This document shows, in pieces, positions 10,701-18,095 of a DNA stretch of 64,000 bases. Made by a program: the position numbers and the translations under genes. The DNA comes from Pseudonocardia phyllosphaerae (lineage in GTDB: Bacteria > Actinomycetota > Actinomycetes > Mycobacteriales > Pseudonocardiaceae). Below the pieces are notes generated by a model that saw only the letters and a program-made list of their open reading frames with translations, had not been told where the DNA came from and did not search any database. Where the stretch lies: positions 124,001 to 188,000 of the forward strand of contig NZ_JBKGXS010000003.1 of NCBI RefSeq assembly GCF_046546475.1, read 5' to 3'. Every line of letters begins with the position of its first letter. Position 1 is the stretch's first letter.

Positions 10701-11582
10701 TCAGGTCGACGCGCGGTGACGGTCCCGGTACGCAGCGATGATTTCGTACGATTCGTCGGGGTTGAGCGCGGCGGCGCGGGCGTCGGCGAGCACCCCGCGG
10801 TAGGTCGCGATGTCCTCGGCGCCGTCGAGGAACGACTCCCCCGCGTGACCCTCGGTGTGCACCAGGTCCGACCCCAGCTCGTCCGGGATGTCCAGCACCG
10901 CGACCCGCGCGGTGTGGGCCCGCACGATGCCGGCTGAGAACGGCAGGACCAGCAGGTTCACCGTCGGCAGCCGGTCGAGGTCCAGCAGCCGGTCCAGCTG
11001 CTCGGCCATCACCTCCGGGCCGCCGGTGGCCCGGGCCAGCACCCCCTCGTCGATCACCGAGCGCAGCCGTAGCGGCGGGTTGGCGGTGAGCGCCTCGATC
11101 CGGCGTCGGCGCAGCTGGACGAGCTGATCGATCTCCCAGTCTCGGCGGCCGGTCAACCTGGCATGCAGGACGGCGCGGGCGTAGGCCGGCGTCTGGAGCA
11201 GTCCGTGCAGGACCGTCAGGTCGAACGCGTCGATGTGCGTCGCGTCGGTCTCGACCGCCGTGTAGCGCCCGGGCGACGGCAGGACGTAACGCTCCGTGCG
11301 CAGTCCTTCGGTGTAGGGCTCCCACCAGCCGCGGGTCCGGCTCTGCAGGACGAGCCGGTGCAGCATCTCCCGCTCGACCTCGGCCGCACCGCCGTAGACC
11401 TCGAGCAGGGCGTCGACGTCGTCCCGGCGGGGGGCGCCCTTGCCGTTCTCCAGCCTGCTGATCTTCGACGCCGAACACGCGAGCGCGGCCGCGGCGTCCT
11501 CCAGCTTCAGGCCCGCCTTGACCCGCAGCCGACGCAGCTCCGCGCCGAGCCGTCGTCGCGCTCCGGTGGGCTCCTGCTCCAC
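10701..11582 (-). CDS. XRE-family regulator with DUF5753-type C-terminus
   Basis: A 293-aa protein. Residues about 9-60 form an HTH-XRE domain (RLGAELRRLRVKAGLKLEDA, recognition segment SASKISRLENGKG). The rest matches the DUF5753 type: RGWWEPY, a segment on Thr/Glu contact to YTAVETDATHIDAFD, VLHGLLQTPAYARAV, and the core RRRRIEAL. GTG at 11582 has GGAGG five nt upstream. It is divergent from a 20-codon ORF and a one-helix membrane protein, with an AATT-centred palindrome between. An equivalent arrangement is at 53463-54835. Unlike that copy it has no DUF397 neighbour. Proteins of this type are developmental or antibiotic regulators in streptomycetes; the role here is unknown. Confidence 0.85.
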   Translation of the reverse strand: MEQEPTGARRRLGAELRRLRVKAGLKLEDAAAALACSASKISRLENGKGAPRRDDVDALLEVYGGAAEVEREMLHRLVLQSRTRGWWEPYTEGLRTERYVLPSPGRYTAVETDATHIDAFDLTVLHGLLQTPAYARAVLHARLTGRRDWEIDQLVQLRRRRIEALTANPPLRLRSVIDEGVLARATGGPEVMAEQLDRLLDLDRLPTVNLLVLPFSAGIVRAHTARVAVLDIPDELGSDLVHTEGHAGESFLDGAEDIATYRGVLADARAAALNPDESYEIIAAYRDRHRAST

Positions 11583-11690
11583 CTCGTCCTCCCGCGCCGA
11601 TCACGCCCCGCGCGGAACGCGGGACCGCACCCAGTGCACCGTGATCGAGGCGTGCGTGCAATCCCTCGCGGCGTGCAAATTTCATCTGAT

Positions 11691-11725
11691 TCGCAATTGC
11701 ACGAGGGTGTGGGGTCCTGCATGCT
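11691..11725. promoter_or_regulatory. AATT-centred operator and promoter candidate
   Basis: TCGCAATTGCA (11691-11701) is identical, as its complement TGCAATTGCGA, to the site at 53859-53869 in the paralogous module. On the plus strand TTGCAC (11697-11702) and CATGCT (11720-11725), 17 nt apart, could be a promoter for the tiny ORF. The palindrome would then cover the -35. Two direct repeats GCGTGCAA (11654 and 11671) lie just upstream. Confidence 0.5.
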
Positions 11726-11807
11726 GGAGGTGCCCGGACGTGACGGCCGGCACACGGCACGGCGGCAACCGGGAGGAGAACGACGAGGGAAGAGAGAGGA
11801 GAACGAC

Positions 11808-11870
11808 ATGATCCGCACTGCACGACACGGGGCTTCCGAGCTCGGCCACCCGGGGCGGTGGTCACCATGA
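11808..11870 (+). CDS. 20-codon small ORF upstream of membrane protein
   Basis: ATG at 11808 follows a strong Shine-Dalgarno (AGAGGAG, 6-7 nt spacing). The frame MIRTARHGASELGHPGRWSP stops at 11868-11870, and its TGA overlaps the ATG of the membrane-protein gene (ATGA). The downstream gene has only a weak ribosome site of its own, so this ORF probably drives its translation. The paralogous locus has a 20-codon ORF in the same position with the same overlap (53690-53752). The two peptides share little sequence beyond basic character, so the act of translation may matter more than the product. Confidence 0.6.
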   Translation: MIRTARHGASELGHPGRWSP

Positions 11871-12067
11871 CCGACCTGCTGACGCCGATCATCGCGGGAG
11901 TGCTGTTCCTGATCCTGACCGCGGTGGTGATCGGGGTGACCGAGTCGGCCCAGCGCAGGGCCTGGCGGGACATCGCCGAGGAACGCCGCCGCAACTGGGA
12001 GCGCAGGAACCGCGAGTCCCGCCGGAGCGGCCCCGTCGAGTCCTGGTCCGACGAGGACACCGACTAG
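11867..12067 (+). CDS. One-helix membrane protein with Arg/Trp-rich tail
   Basis: A 66-aa protein: one membrane segment (about 5-26, LLTPIIAGVLFLILTAVVIGV), then the cytoplasmic motif ESAQRRAWRDIAEERRRNWE and an acidic end (SWSDEDTD). The tail motif ESxQRRxWRxIAxERR recurs in the 76-aa protein at 53463-53693, also next to an XRE regulator. ATG at 11867 overlaps the stop of the 20-codon ORF; a GTG nine nt upstream is in frame. Function unknown; a membrane-tethered partner of the neighbouring regulator is a guess from context. Confidence 0.7.
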   Translation: MTDLLTPIIAGVLFLILTAVVIGVTESAQRRAWRDIAEERRRNWERRNRESRRSGPVESWSDEDTD

Positions 12068-12098
12068 ACGACACGGACTAGACGACACGGACTAGACG
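12062..12098. repeat. 14-bp tandem repeat at a stop codon
   Basis: GACTAGACGACACG twice plus a 9-nt partial copy, beginning at the end of the small membrane-protein gene. The unit is not a multiple of three, so its TAG appears at 12065, 12079 and 12093, closing all three forward frames. Confidence 0.9.
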
Positions 12099-12264
12099 CC
12101 TCCGGCGAGGAGAGCACGAGCCCGGTCTGCCGGGAGGAAGGCGGCACGACGACGGGGGGTCGGTGTGCCGCAGCAGTACAGCAGGGCCGGTCACGACCGG
12201 GGCAGCACGCCCGGTGCGACCGGCCTTCGTTCGTTCCGGGACCGCAACAGCGCCCGGAGCCGGA

Positions 12265-12882
12265 TCACAGGGAGCGGCGGCCCGCCAGCGCGCGGCCGAG
12301 CGTCATCTCGTCGGCGAACTCGAGGTCGCCGCCCATCGGCAGGCCGGACGCCAGCCGCGTCACGGTCAGCCCCGGGAAGTCGCGCAGCAGCCGGACCAGG
12401 TACGTCGCCGTCGCCTCGCCCTCGGTGTTGGGGTCGGTGGCGATGATGACCTCGGAGATCGCGGTCTCGTCCGGGGCCGGTCCGGTCCCGCCCAGGCGCG
12501 CGAGCAGCTCACGGATCCGCAGCGTGTCCGGTCCGACACCGGCCAGCGGATCCAGCGCCCCGCCCAGGACGTGGTAGCGGCCCTTGAACTCGCGGGTCCG
12601 CTCGACGGCGAGCACGTCCTTCGGCTCCTCGACGACGCAGACCAGCGAGGGGTCACGTCGCGCGTCGGAGCAGTACCGGCAGCGGGTACCCGCGGCGACG
12701 TTGCCGCAGATCTCGCAGAACGAGACGCCCTGCTTGACCGTCTGCAGGACCTCCTGCAGCCGTGCGATGTCCGCAGCGTCCGCCGCGAGCAGGTGGAACG
12801 CGATGCGCTGGGCGCTCTTCGGCCCGACGCCCGGCAGCCGGCCGAGCTCGTCGATCAGGTCCTGGACCGGCCCTTCGAACAC
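12265..12882 (-). CDS. recR: Recombination mediator RecR
   Basis: A 205-aa RecR of the RecFOR pathway, which loads RecA at gaps. The helix-hairpin-helix is GRLPGVGPKSAQRIAFHLL (about 14-32). The four-Cys zinc finger uses Cys 56, 59, 68 and 71. The Toprim domain begins at LVCVVEEPKDVLAVE, followed by the Walker-B-like C-terminal region ending GRALAGRRSL. GTG at 12882 begins right after the stop of ybaB (TGAGGTG), so they form one operon. recR-ybaB beside a secreted amidase and dnaX is a layout also seen in mycobacteria. Confidence 0.95.
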   Translation of the reverse strand: MFEGPVQDLIDELGRLPGVGPKSAQRIAFHLLAADAADIARLQEVLQTVKQGVSFCEICGNVAAGTRCRYCSDARRDPSLVCVVEEPKDVLAVERTREFKGRYHVLGGALDPLAGVGPDTLRIRELLARLGGTGPAPDETAISEVIIATDPNTEGEATATYLVRLLRDFPGLTVTRLASGLPMGGDLEFADEMTLGRALAGRRSL

Positions 12883-12883
12883 C

Positions 12884-13222
12884 TCAGGCGCCCGGGAGGC
12901 CCATGCCGCCCATGTCGAGGCCGCCCGCGAGCGGGCCCATCTTCTGCTGCTGGAGTTCCTGCGCCTTGCTGACGGCGTCGCCGAGGGCACCGGCGACGAG
13001 GTCCTGCAGGGTCTCGACGTCCTCGGGGTCGACGACCTTCGGGTCGATCTTCACGCCGCGGGGCTCGAGGCCCGCGGTCACCGTCACCTCGACGAGGCCG
13101 TTGCCGGCCTGGCCGGTCACCTCGGCATCGGCCAGCTCGGCCTGGGCCTCCTGCAGCTGCTGCTGCATCTTCTGGGCCTGCTGGAGGATCATCTGCATGT
13201 CGGGCTGTCCGCCGGGTTGCAC
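12884..13222 (-). CDS. ybaB: YbaB/EbfC nucleoid-associated protein
   Basis: A 112-aa DNA-binding protein of the YbaB/EbfC family. The amphipathic helix MQMILQQAQKMQQQLQEAQ is the family opening, then the conserved EVTGQAGNGLVEVTVTAGLEPRGVKIDP core, ending in a Gly/Met-rich tail (LDMGGMGLPG). GTG at 13222 has GAGGGG about 7 nt upstream; an ATG eight codons in is an alternative. It forms dimers that coat DNA in studied bacteria. Immediately upstream of recR in the same operon. Confidence 0.93.
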   Translation of the reverse strand: MQPGGQPDMQMILQQAQKMQQQLQEAQAELADAEVTGQAGNGLVEVTVTAGLEPRGVKIDPKVVDPEDVETLQDLVAGALGDAVSKAQELQQQKMGPLAGGLDMGGMGLPGA

Positions 13223-13320
13223 CGCGTACCCCTCGCTCTCCTGCTCGGCCGCCTCCGCGTACCGCGATCGGGGTCGATCCCCGACACGGCGGAGCGGTCG
13301 TCTCCTTTGCCAGGGTAACC

Positions 13321-14130
13321 GTGTCAGGCTCCCGAACCGTGGTCGACCCGCTCCGTCATGCCGCCGTCACGCTGTCCGCCGTCGCGCTCACCGCCGCCTG
13401 CGCCGTGGGGGCCACGACGGCCTCCGGCGCCGCTCCCACCGGGGATGCCGCGGTGGCCCCGACGGCCGCCGCCGCGCCTGCCGCACCCGCCCCGCCGGTC
13501 GTGCTGCTCGACCCGGGGCACAACGGCGGCAACGCGGCGCACTCGAAGGAGATCAACCGCCAGGTCCCGGACGGTCGGGGTGGCACGAAGGCCTGCAACA
13601 CCACCGGCACGTCGACCGCCGCCGGCTACACCGAGCACGCGTTCAATTGGGACGTGGCGAAGCGGGTGCAGGCGCGGCTGCAGAAGGCGGGGGTCCGCGT
13701 CGTCATGACCCGGCCGAACGACACCGGAGTCGGGCCGTGTGTGAACGAGCGCGGAGCGGCCGCGACGAAGGCCGGTGCCGCGCTGGCGGTCTCGCTGCAC
13801 GCCGACGGCGCCGCGCCGTCCGGTCACGGCTTCCACGTGATCTACGCCGACCCGGCCGTGCGCGGCGGGGAGCGGTCGCAGAAGCTCGCGACGACGCTGC
13901 GCGACGCCCTGCGCGGCGCCCGTTTCGCTCCGTCGGACTATCGGGGCCACGGTGGCCTCGACGGGCGCCCCGACCTCGCCGGGCTCAACACCTCGCACGT
14001 CCCGACGGCGCTGGTGGAGGCGGCCAACATGCGCAACGCGGCGGAGGCCCGGCTGGTGTCCTCCCCCGCCGGCCGGGACCGCTACGCCGCCGCCGTCGCC
14101 GCCGGGGTGCTGCGCTACCTGGGCCGCTGA
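13321..14130 (+). CDS. Secreted N-acetylmuramoyl-L-alanine amidase
   Basis: A 269-aa zinc amidase of the amidase_3 family that cleaves the stem peptide from muramic acid in peptidoglycan. The N-terminus is an export signal (VTLSAVALTAACAV and an Ala/Pro linker). Candidate zinc ligands are His67 (LLDPGHNGG), Glu105 (YTEHAFN) and His160 (SLHADG), with catalytic Glu233 in ALVEAANMRN. It resembles the mycobacterial Ami1 (Rv3717) type, which sits beside recR and ybaB there too. GTG start at 13321. Transcribed away from ybaB-recR. Confidence 0.9.
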   Translation: MSGSRTVVDPLRHAAVTLSAVALTAACAVGATTASGAAPTGDAAVAPTAAAAPAAPAPPVVLLDPGHNGGNAAHSKEINRQVPDGRGGTKACNTTGTSTAAGYTEHAFNWDVAKRVQARLQKAGVRVVMTRPNDTGVGPCVNERGAAATKAGAALAVSLHADGAAPSGHGFHVIYADPAVRGGERSQKLATTLRDALRGARFAPSDYRGHGGLDGRPDLAGLNTSHVPTALVEAANMRNAAEARLVSSPAGRDRYAAAVAAGVLRYLGR

Positions 14131-14206
14131 GCGGCACTGCTCCGACGCCCGGCCCCACCCGCTCCCGTCTCGCGCCGCTGAGCTGCTCGTCCGCCCGCGG
14201 CCGGGA

Positions 14207-16774
14207 TCAGCGCCGCTGGTCGAGCGCCTTGGCCCCGAGCTGGGCCGACAGCAGCTCGATGGCCGCCGCCTCGGGGTCGCGACGCTCACCGGGTGCGGCC
14301 GACTCGGCCGCCGCCTCGGCGAGCATGGCCTCCTCGTCGGCGGCCTCGTCCTTCTTCGTGCGCGGTCGCTGCGGGCCGGCCGCCGACCGGCTGCCGTCGT
14401 CACCGTGGGGGTCCGGTGGCGCATCCTCCGGCGGCGGCTCGGGCGGCAGCGGGATGCCGTCCCCGCCGGATCCGCGGTTCTCCCCGCCCTGCCGGCCCTG
14501 CTGCGACGGCCGCTGCGGCGCCCGCCGCTCGGACGGCCGCTGCAGCGGCGGCTTCTGCTGACGCTGCTCGGGCGGACGCGCACGGGTGCCGCCGGCGTCG
14601 CCCTGGTCGCAGCGGACCTGCCACCGGACGCCGAGCACGGCGTGCAGCGCCTCGCTCACGACGTCGGTGTTCCGCGGCTCGGACAGCCGCCGGGCCAGCG
14701 GCGGTGCGGCGATCGTCAGGACGAGCACGTCGCCGTCGACGGCGCGGACGGTCGCGTTGGCCAGCAACGCCTCGGTACTACGACTGCGCTGACGCACCGC
14801 GGCGAGGATCTCCGGCCAGACCCGCCGGACCGCGGTGGCGTCCAGCGACGACGTCGCGGGGGCCGGCTGGGCCGACGACGGCGGTGCCGCGTCGGCCGGG
14901 GCACCGTCGCGCGGCGGGGCCGGGTGCCCGGTGTCGCTCTCCGCGCCGCCGGGCCGCTCCGCGGTCGCGGGACCAGCCGGGGCGGGACGGTCCTGGTGTT
15001 CCGGGCTTGCCTCGGGACGGGCGTCACTCCCGGCGGGCTGCTGCGGGCGTTCACGGTCGCTGGGCCGGACGAACTCCGGGCGTCCCTCGGGCCTGCGGTC
15101 GGCGGCCGGTCCGTCGGGGGCCGGACGCTCGGCGGCGGAGCGGTCAGCGGCCGGGCGGTCAGCAGCCGGGCGGTCGGCGGTGCCGGTCGGCGCGTCGGCG
15201 TCGGCGGATGCAGCCGCGGCGGATGCATCGGTGGCAGGGGCCTCGGCGGGGGGCGCGCCGGCGGTGGGCGCCGCGGCCGCAGCGGCGTGGCCGACGGCGT
15301 CGCCGGCCGCGCCTGCCTCGGCCGGCCGGGGCTCCGCGTCCCGGGCCGCGTGGTCGTCGGCTCGGACGGCGGGGTCGGCACCGGTGGCGTCGGTGCGGGC
15401 CGGTTCCGGCTCACGGGCCTCCGGCTGCTCGTCCCGGCGTGCTGTCGGCTCCGGAACGGCAGGGGCCTGCTCCGCGGGGCGCTCGGGACGGGCGGCCGGA
15501 GCCTCCGGGGCCGGGGCGGCGCTCTCGGCGGCCGGGGCGCTCGCGCGCTCGCTCGGCCGGACGAACCGGCGCCCTCCGCCGTCACCGGAGTCACCGGCGC
15601 CGGACTCCGGGGCGATGGCGTTGCGCCGCTCGATGCGCTCGAGCCGCTCCAGCATCCCGCCGTCCGACGTCGTCGCCGCGGGCAGCAGCATTCGAGCGCA
15701 GAGCAGCTCGAGCAGCAGCCGCGGGGCCGTCGCGCCCCGCATGTCGATCAGCCCCTGGTGCAGGATCTCGCCGTAGCGGGTCACCGTGGCCGACCCGAGC
15801 CGGGCGGCCTGGTCGGCCATCCGGGCCAGCTCGTCCTCGGCGCCGTCGACCAGGCCCTGCTCGGCTGCGTCCGGCACGGCCTGCAGCAGGGTGATGTCCC
15901 GGAAGCGCTGCAGCAGGTCCGAGGCGAAGCGGCGCGGGTCGTGCCCGGCCTCGACGAGGCGGTCGACCGCGCCGTAGACGGCCGCGCCGTCGGCGGCGGC
16001 GAGGGCGTCCACCGCGTCGTCGATCAGGGCGGAGTCGGTGACCCCGAGCAGCGCGACCGCACGCTCGTAGGTGACGCCCTCCGGACCGGCACCGGCGAGC
16101 AGCTGGTCGAGCACCGACAGCGTGTCCCGCGCGGAACCCCCACCGGCCCGGATGACCAGCGGGTACACCGGCGGCGCGACGGACACGCCCTCCTCGCCGC
16201 AGATCTTCTCCAGGAGCTGGCGCATGGTGCCCGGCGGGATCAGCCGGAACGGGTAGTGGTGGGTCCGCGACCGGATCGTCGGGAGGACCTTCTCCGGCTC
16301 GGTCGTCGCGAACACGAAGACCAGGTGCTCCGGTGGCTCCTCGACGATCTTCAGGAGCGCGTTGAAGCCCTGGCTGGTGACCATGTGGGCCTCGTCGATG
16401 ATGAAGACGCGGTAGCGCGACTCCGCGGGCGCGTAGAACGCGCGGTCCCGCAGCTCACGGGCGTCCTCGACACCGCCGTGCGACGCCGCGTCCAGCTCGA
16501 CGACGTCGATGTTGCCCGGCCCCTCGGGCGCCAGCGAGATGCACGACGAGCACTCGCCGCACGGATCCGGTGTCGGCCCCTGCACGCAGTTGAGCGAGCG
16601 GGCCAGGATCCGCGCCGACGACGTCTTGCCGCAGCCCCGCGGACCCGAGAACAGGTACGCGTGGTTGATCCGGCCCGCGGCCAGCGCCGTCGCCAGGGGT
16701 TCGGTGACGTGCTCCTGCCCCACGACGTCGGCCAGCTTGGCCGGGCGGTACTTGCGGTACAGAGCCAGTCCCAC
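14207..16774 (-). CDS. dnaX: DNA polymerase III subunit gamma/tau
   Basis: An 855-aa clamp-loader ATPase. Walker A GPRGCGKTS is at 44-52, zinc-binding Cys at 63, 72, 75 and 78, Walker B IIDEAHMV near 120, and a sensor region with GGGSARDTLSVLDQLL. Residues of about 400-640 are a long Ala/Pro/Arg/Asp tract with runs such as AADRPAADRSAAERP, which look like expanded near-repeats. A conserved tau-like domain follows (VRRVWPEILAAVRQRSRSTEAL). GTG at 16774 gives the canonical start GLALYRKYRPA. I saw no gamma-type slippery frameshift site. Downstream of the SRP RNA gene on the same strand. Confidence 0.95.
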   Translation of the reverse strand: MGLALYRKYRPAKLADVVGQEHVTEPLATALAAGRINHAYLFSGPRGCGKTSSARILARSLNCVQGPTPDPCGECSSCISLAPEGPGNIDVVELDAASHGGVEDARELRDRAFYAPAESRYRVFIIDEAHMVTSQGFNALLKIVEEPPEHLVFVFATTEPEKVLPTIRSRTHHYPFRLIPPGTMRQLLEKICGEEGVSVAPPVYPLVIRAGGGSARDTLSVLDQLLAGAGPEGVTYERAVALLGVTDSALIDDAVDALAAADGAAVYGAVDRLVEAGHDPRRFASDLLQRFRDITLLQAVPDAAEQGLVDGAEDELARMADQAARLGSATVTRYGEILHQGLIDMRGATAPRLLLELLCARMLLPAATTSDGGMLERLERIERRNAIAPESGAGDSGDGGGRRFVRPSERASAPAAESAAPAPEAPAARPERPAEQAPAVPEPTARRDEQPEAREPEPARTDATGADPAVRADDHAARDAEPRPAEAGAAGDAVGHAAAAAAPTAGAPPAEAPATDASAAAASADADAPTGTADRPAADRPAADRSAAERPAPDGPAADRRPEGRPEFVRPSDRERPQQPAGSDARPEASPEHQDRPAPAGPATAERPGGAESDTGHPAPPRDGAPADAAPPSSAQPAPATSSLDATAVRRVWPEILAAVRQRSRSTEALLANATVRAVDGDVLVLTIAAPPLARRLSEPRNTDVVSEALHAVLGVRWQVRCDQGDAGGTRARPPEQRQQKPPLQRPSERRAPQRPSQQGRQGGENRGSGGDGIPLPPEPPPEDAPPDPHGDDGSRSAAGPQRPRTKKDEAADEEAMLAEAAAESAAPGERRDPEAAAIELLSAQLGAKALDQRR

Positions 16775-16865
16775 GCCCCCGAGGCTACCGAGGGGGTCCG
16801 ACAGTCATGGACGCGAGCCGGGGCGGCGGGAAGGGGGAGCTCCGGGACCGGACCCGGACATGAAG

Positions 16866-16953
16866 GGGACCCCGCGCACCCGCCAGAGCCTGCTGACCCT
16901 TGCTGCCTTCCGGCCCTGGGGGAGTTCACAGGATGGACGCCGCACGGGGTCCA
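16866..16953 (-). ncRNA. ffs: Signal recognition particle RNA (small 4.5S type)
   Basis: On the minus strand the region reads CAGGGCCGGAAGGCAGCAA, the conserved SRP domain IV GGAA-tetraloop hairpin with its asymmetric loop. It is closed by a terminal stem formed by GGACCCCG (16867-16874) and CGGGGTCC (16945-16952). This gives a small hairpin-type SRP RNA of about 88 nt. It lies between dnaX and a divergent tRNA-Ser. Exact ends are inferred from the stem. Confidence 0.9.
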
Positions 16954-17035
16954 CGGACAGTGTGCCACGGCGAGCGCGCCCGAGCCGGGAGGGGGGCGTG
17001 CGGCAGCGGCGGGACCGGCGCGTACTCTGTTCCGC

Positions 17036-17123
17036 GGAGGATTCGCCTAGTGGCCTAGGGCGCACGCTTGGAAAGCGTGTTGGGAGCAATCCCTCACGGG
17101 TTCAAATCCCGTATCCTCCGCCA
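17036..17123 (+). tRNA. tRNA-Ser(GGA)
   Basis: Class II tRNA of 88 nt. The acceptor stem is GGAGGAT (17036-17042) / ATCCTCC (17113-17119), discriminator G, CCA encoded. Anticodon loop CTTGGAAAG gives anticodon GGA (reads UCC/UCU). It has the long serine variable arm and a T-loop in GGGTTCAAATCCC. Divergent from the SRP RNA. Confidence 0.97.
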
Positions 17124-17136
17124 GCCTGAAGAGGCA

Positions 17137-17174
17137 GAACGCCGGGCGGCTCCCACGCGGAGCCCCCGGCGTTC
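17137..17174 (+). terminator. Terminator after tRNA-Ser(GGA)
   Basis: A long stem with outer arms GAACGCCGGG / CCCGGCGTTC and an inner GGCTCC/GGAGCC, 14 nt after the tRNA. The outer arm sequence is the same as in the terminator of tRNA-Ser(CGA) at 27158-27193. Confidence 0.8.
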
Positions 17175-17257
17175 GGCGTTTCGGGCACCCGGGGTCATGG
17201 GCATGCGCCTCCGGGCTCGAGCCCGCCGCGGGACCATGGCACGGCGCCCTGCCCCAG

Positions 17258-18085
17258 TGGCTCGAGCTCACGGCACACCAGCGCTTCTTCCCGTTGTTCT
17301 CGTTCCTGTTCGGACTCGGCACCGCGCTGTTCCTGGACGGCGCCGCCCGCCGGACTCCGCGTCCGCGGATCGTCCTGCTGCGCCGGCTGCTCGCACTCGG
17401 TGTGCTCGGCGGGGTCCACCAGCTGTTGCAGCCCGGTGAGGCGCTGCTCCCGTACGCGATCGTCGGCGTCGTCGTCCTGCTCCCGGCCACCTGGCTGCCG
17501 CGGGCGGTGATCGCGCTCGGCGGAGCCCTGGCGACGGGCCTGGCCCTCGCGTTCACCAGCGGCGGGCTGCTGCTGGTCCCCGGGCTCTTCCTGCTGGGGC
17601 TCGCGGCTGCCCGCTACGGCCTGCCCAGATCGATCGCGGCTCCGAACCGGGCCGTGTGGGGAGCCGTGCTCGCCGCGGCGGTCGTCGCGTCGGTGCCGCT
17701 GCTGAGCATCCAGGTCGGCACCATCGAGAACAGTGGCTTCGACAGCGTGTCCTCGATCACCGGGCTCGTCATGGCCATCGGCTACGCGAGCGCTCTCGTC
17801 CTGCTGACGGCCTCGCCCGCCGGACCGTGGGTGTGCTCGGTGCTCGCCCCGCTCGGGCGCCTCGCACTGACCAACTACCTCTCGGCAACGCTGCTGGTCC
17901 TGCTGCTGACCACGACCCCGGCGTTCTCCGGCCCGGACGGGTACCGCTTCGTGCTGCCCCTGGCCGCCGCCATCCTGGCGCTCCAGGTCGTCCTCAGCCG
18001 GTGGTGGCTGCGCCGCTTCCGGTACGGGCCGGTGGAGTGGTTGTGGCGCAGCGTCTCCTGGTGGTCGCCCGCACGGATGGTCTGA
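17258..18085 (+). pseudogene. 5'-truncated DUF418-type membrane protein gene
   Basis: Family-like sequence starts in mid-domain at 17258 with WLELTAHQRFFPLFSFLFGLG. It continues with about six hydrophobic helices, a DUF418-type GRLALTNYL motif, and the usual C-terminal GPVEWLWRS. DUF418 proteins are normally near 380-400 aa and begin with a DxLRGxALxGIL helix. Here roughly 90-110 N-terminal residues are missing and the tRNA-Ser terminator lies where they should be. The only in-frame start is a TTG at 17294, which would give 263 aa. The frame is open from 17294 to the stop without disruption. It is most likely a deletion remnant; a short functional protein is less likely. Confidence 0.7.
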
Positions 18086-18095
18086 GCCTGCGCGC

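Noticed and set aside
13952..17050. 1032-codon frame opposite dnaX
   Set aside because: Arg/Gly-rich shadow of dnaX's low-complexity region; crosses the SRP RNA; no family signal.
17036..18085. Integrated genetic element at tRNA-Ser
   Set aside because: No integrase, no duplicated tRNA 3' end was found within the window; only a possible deletion scar remains.
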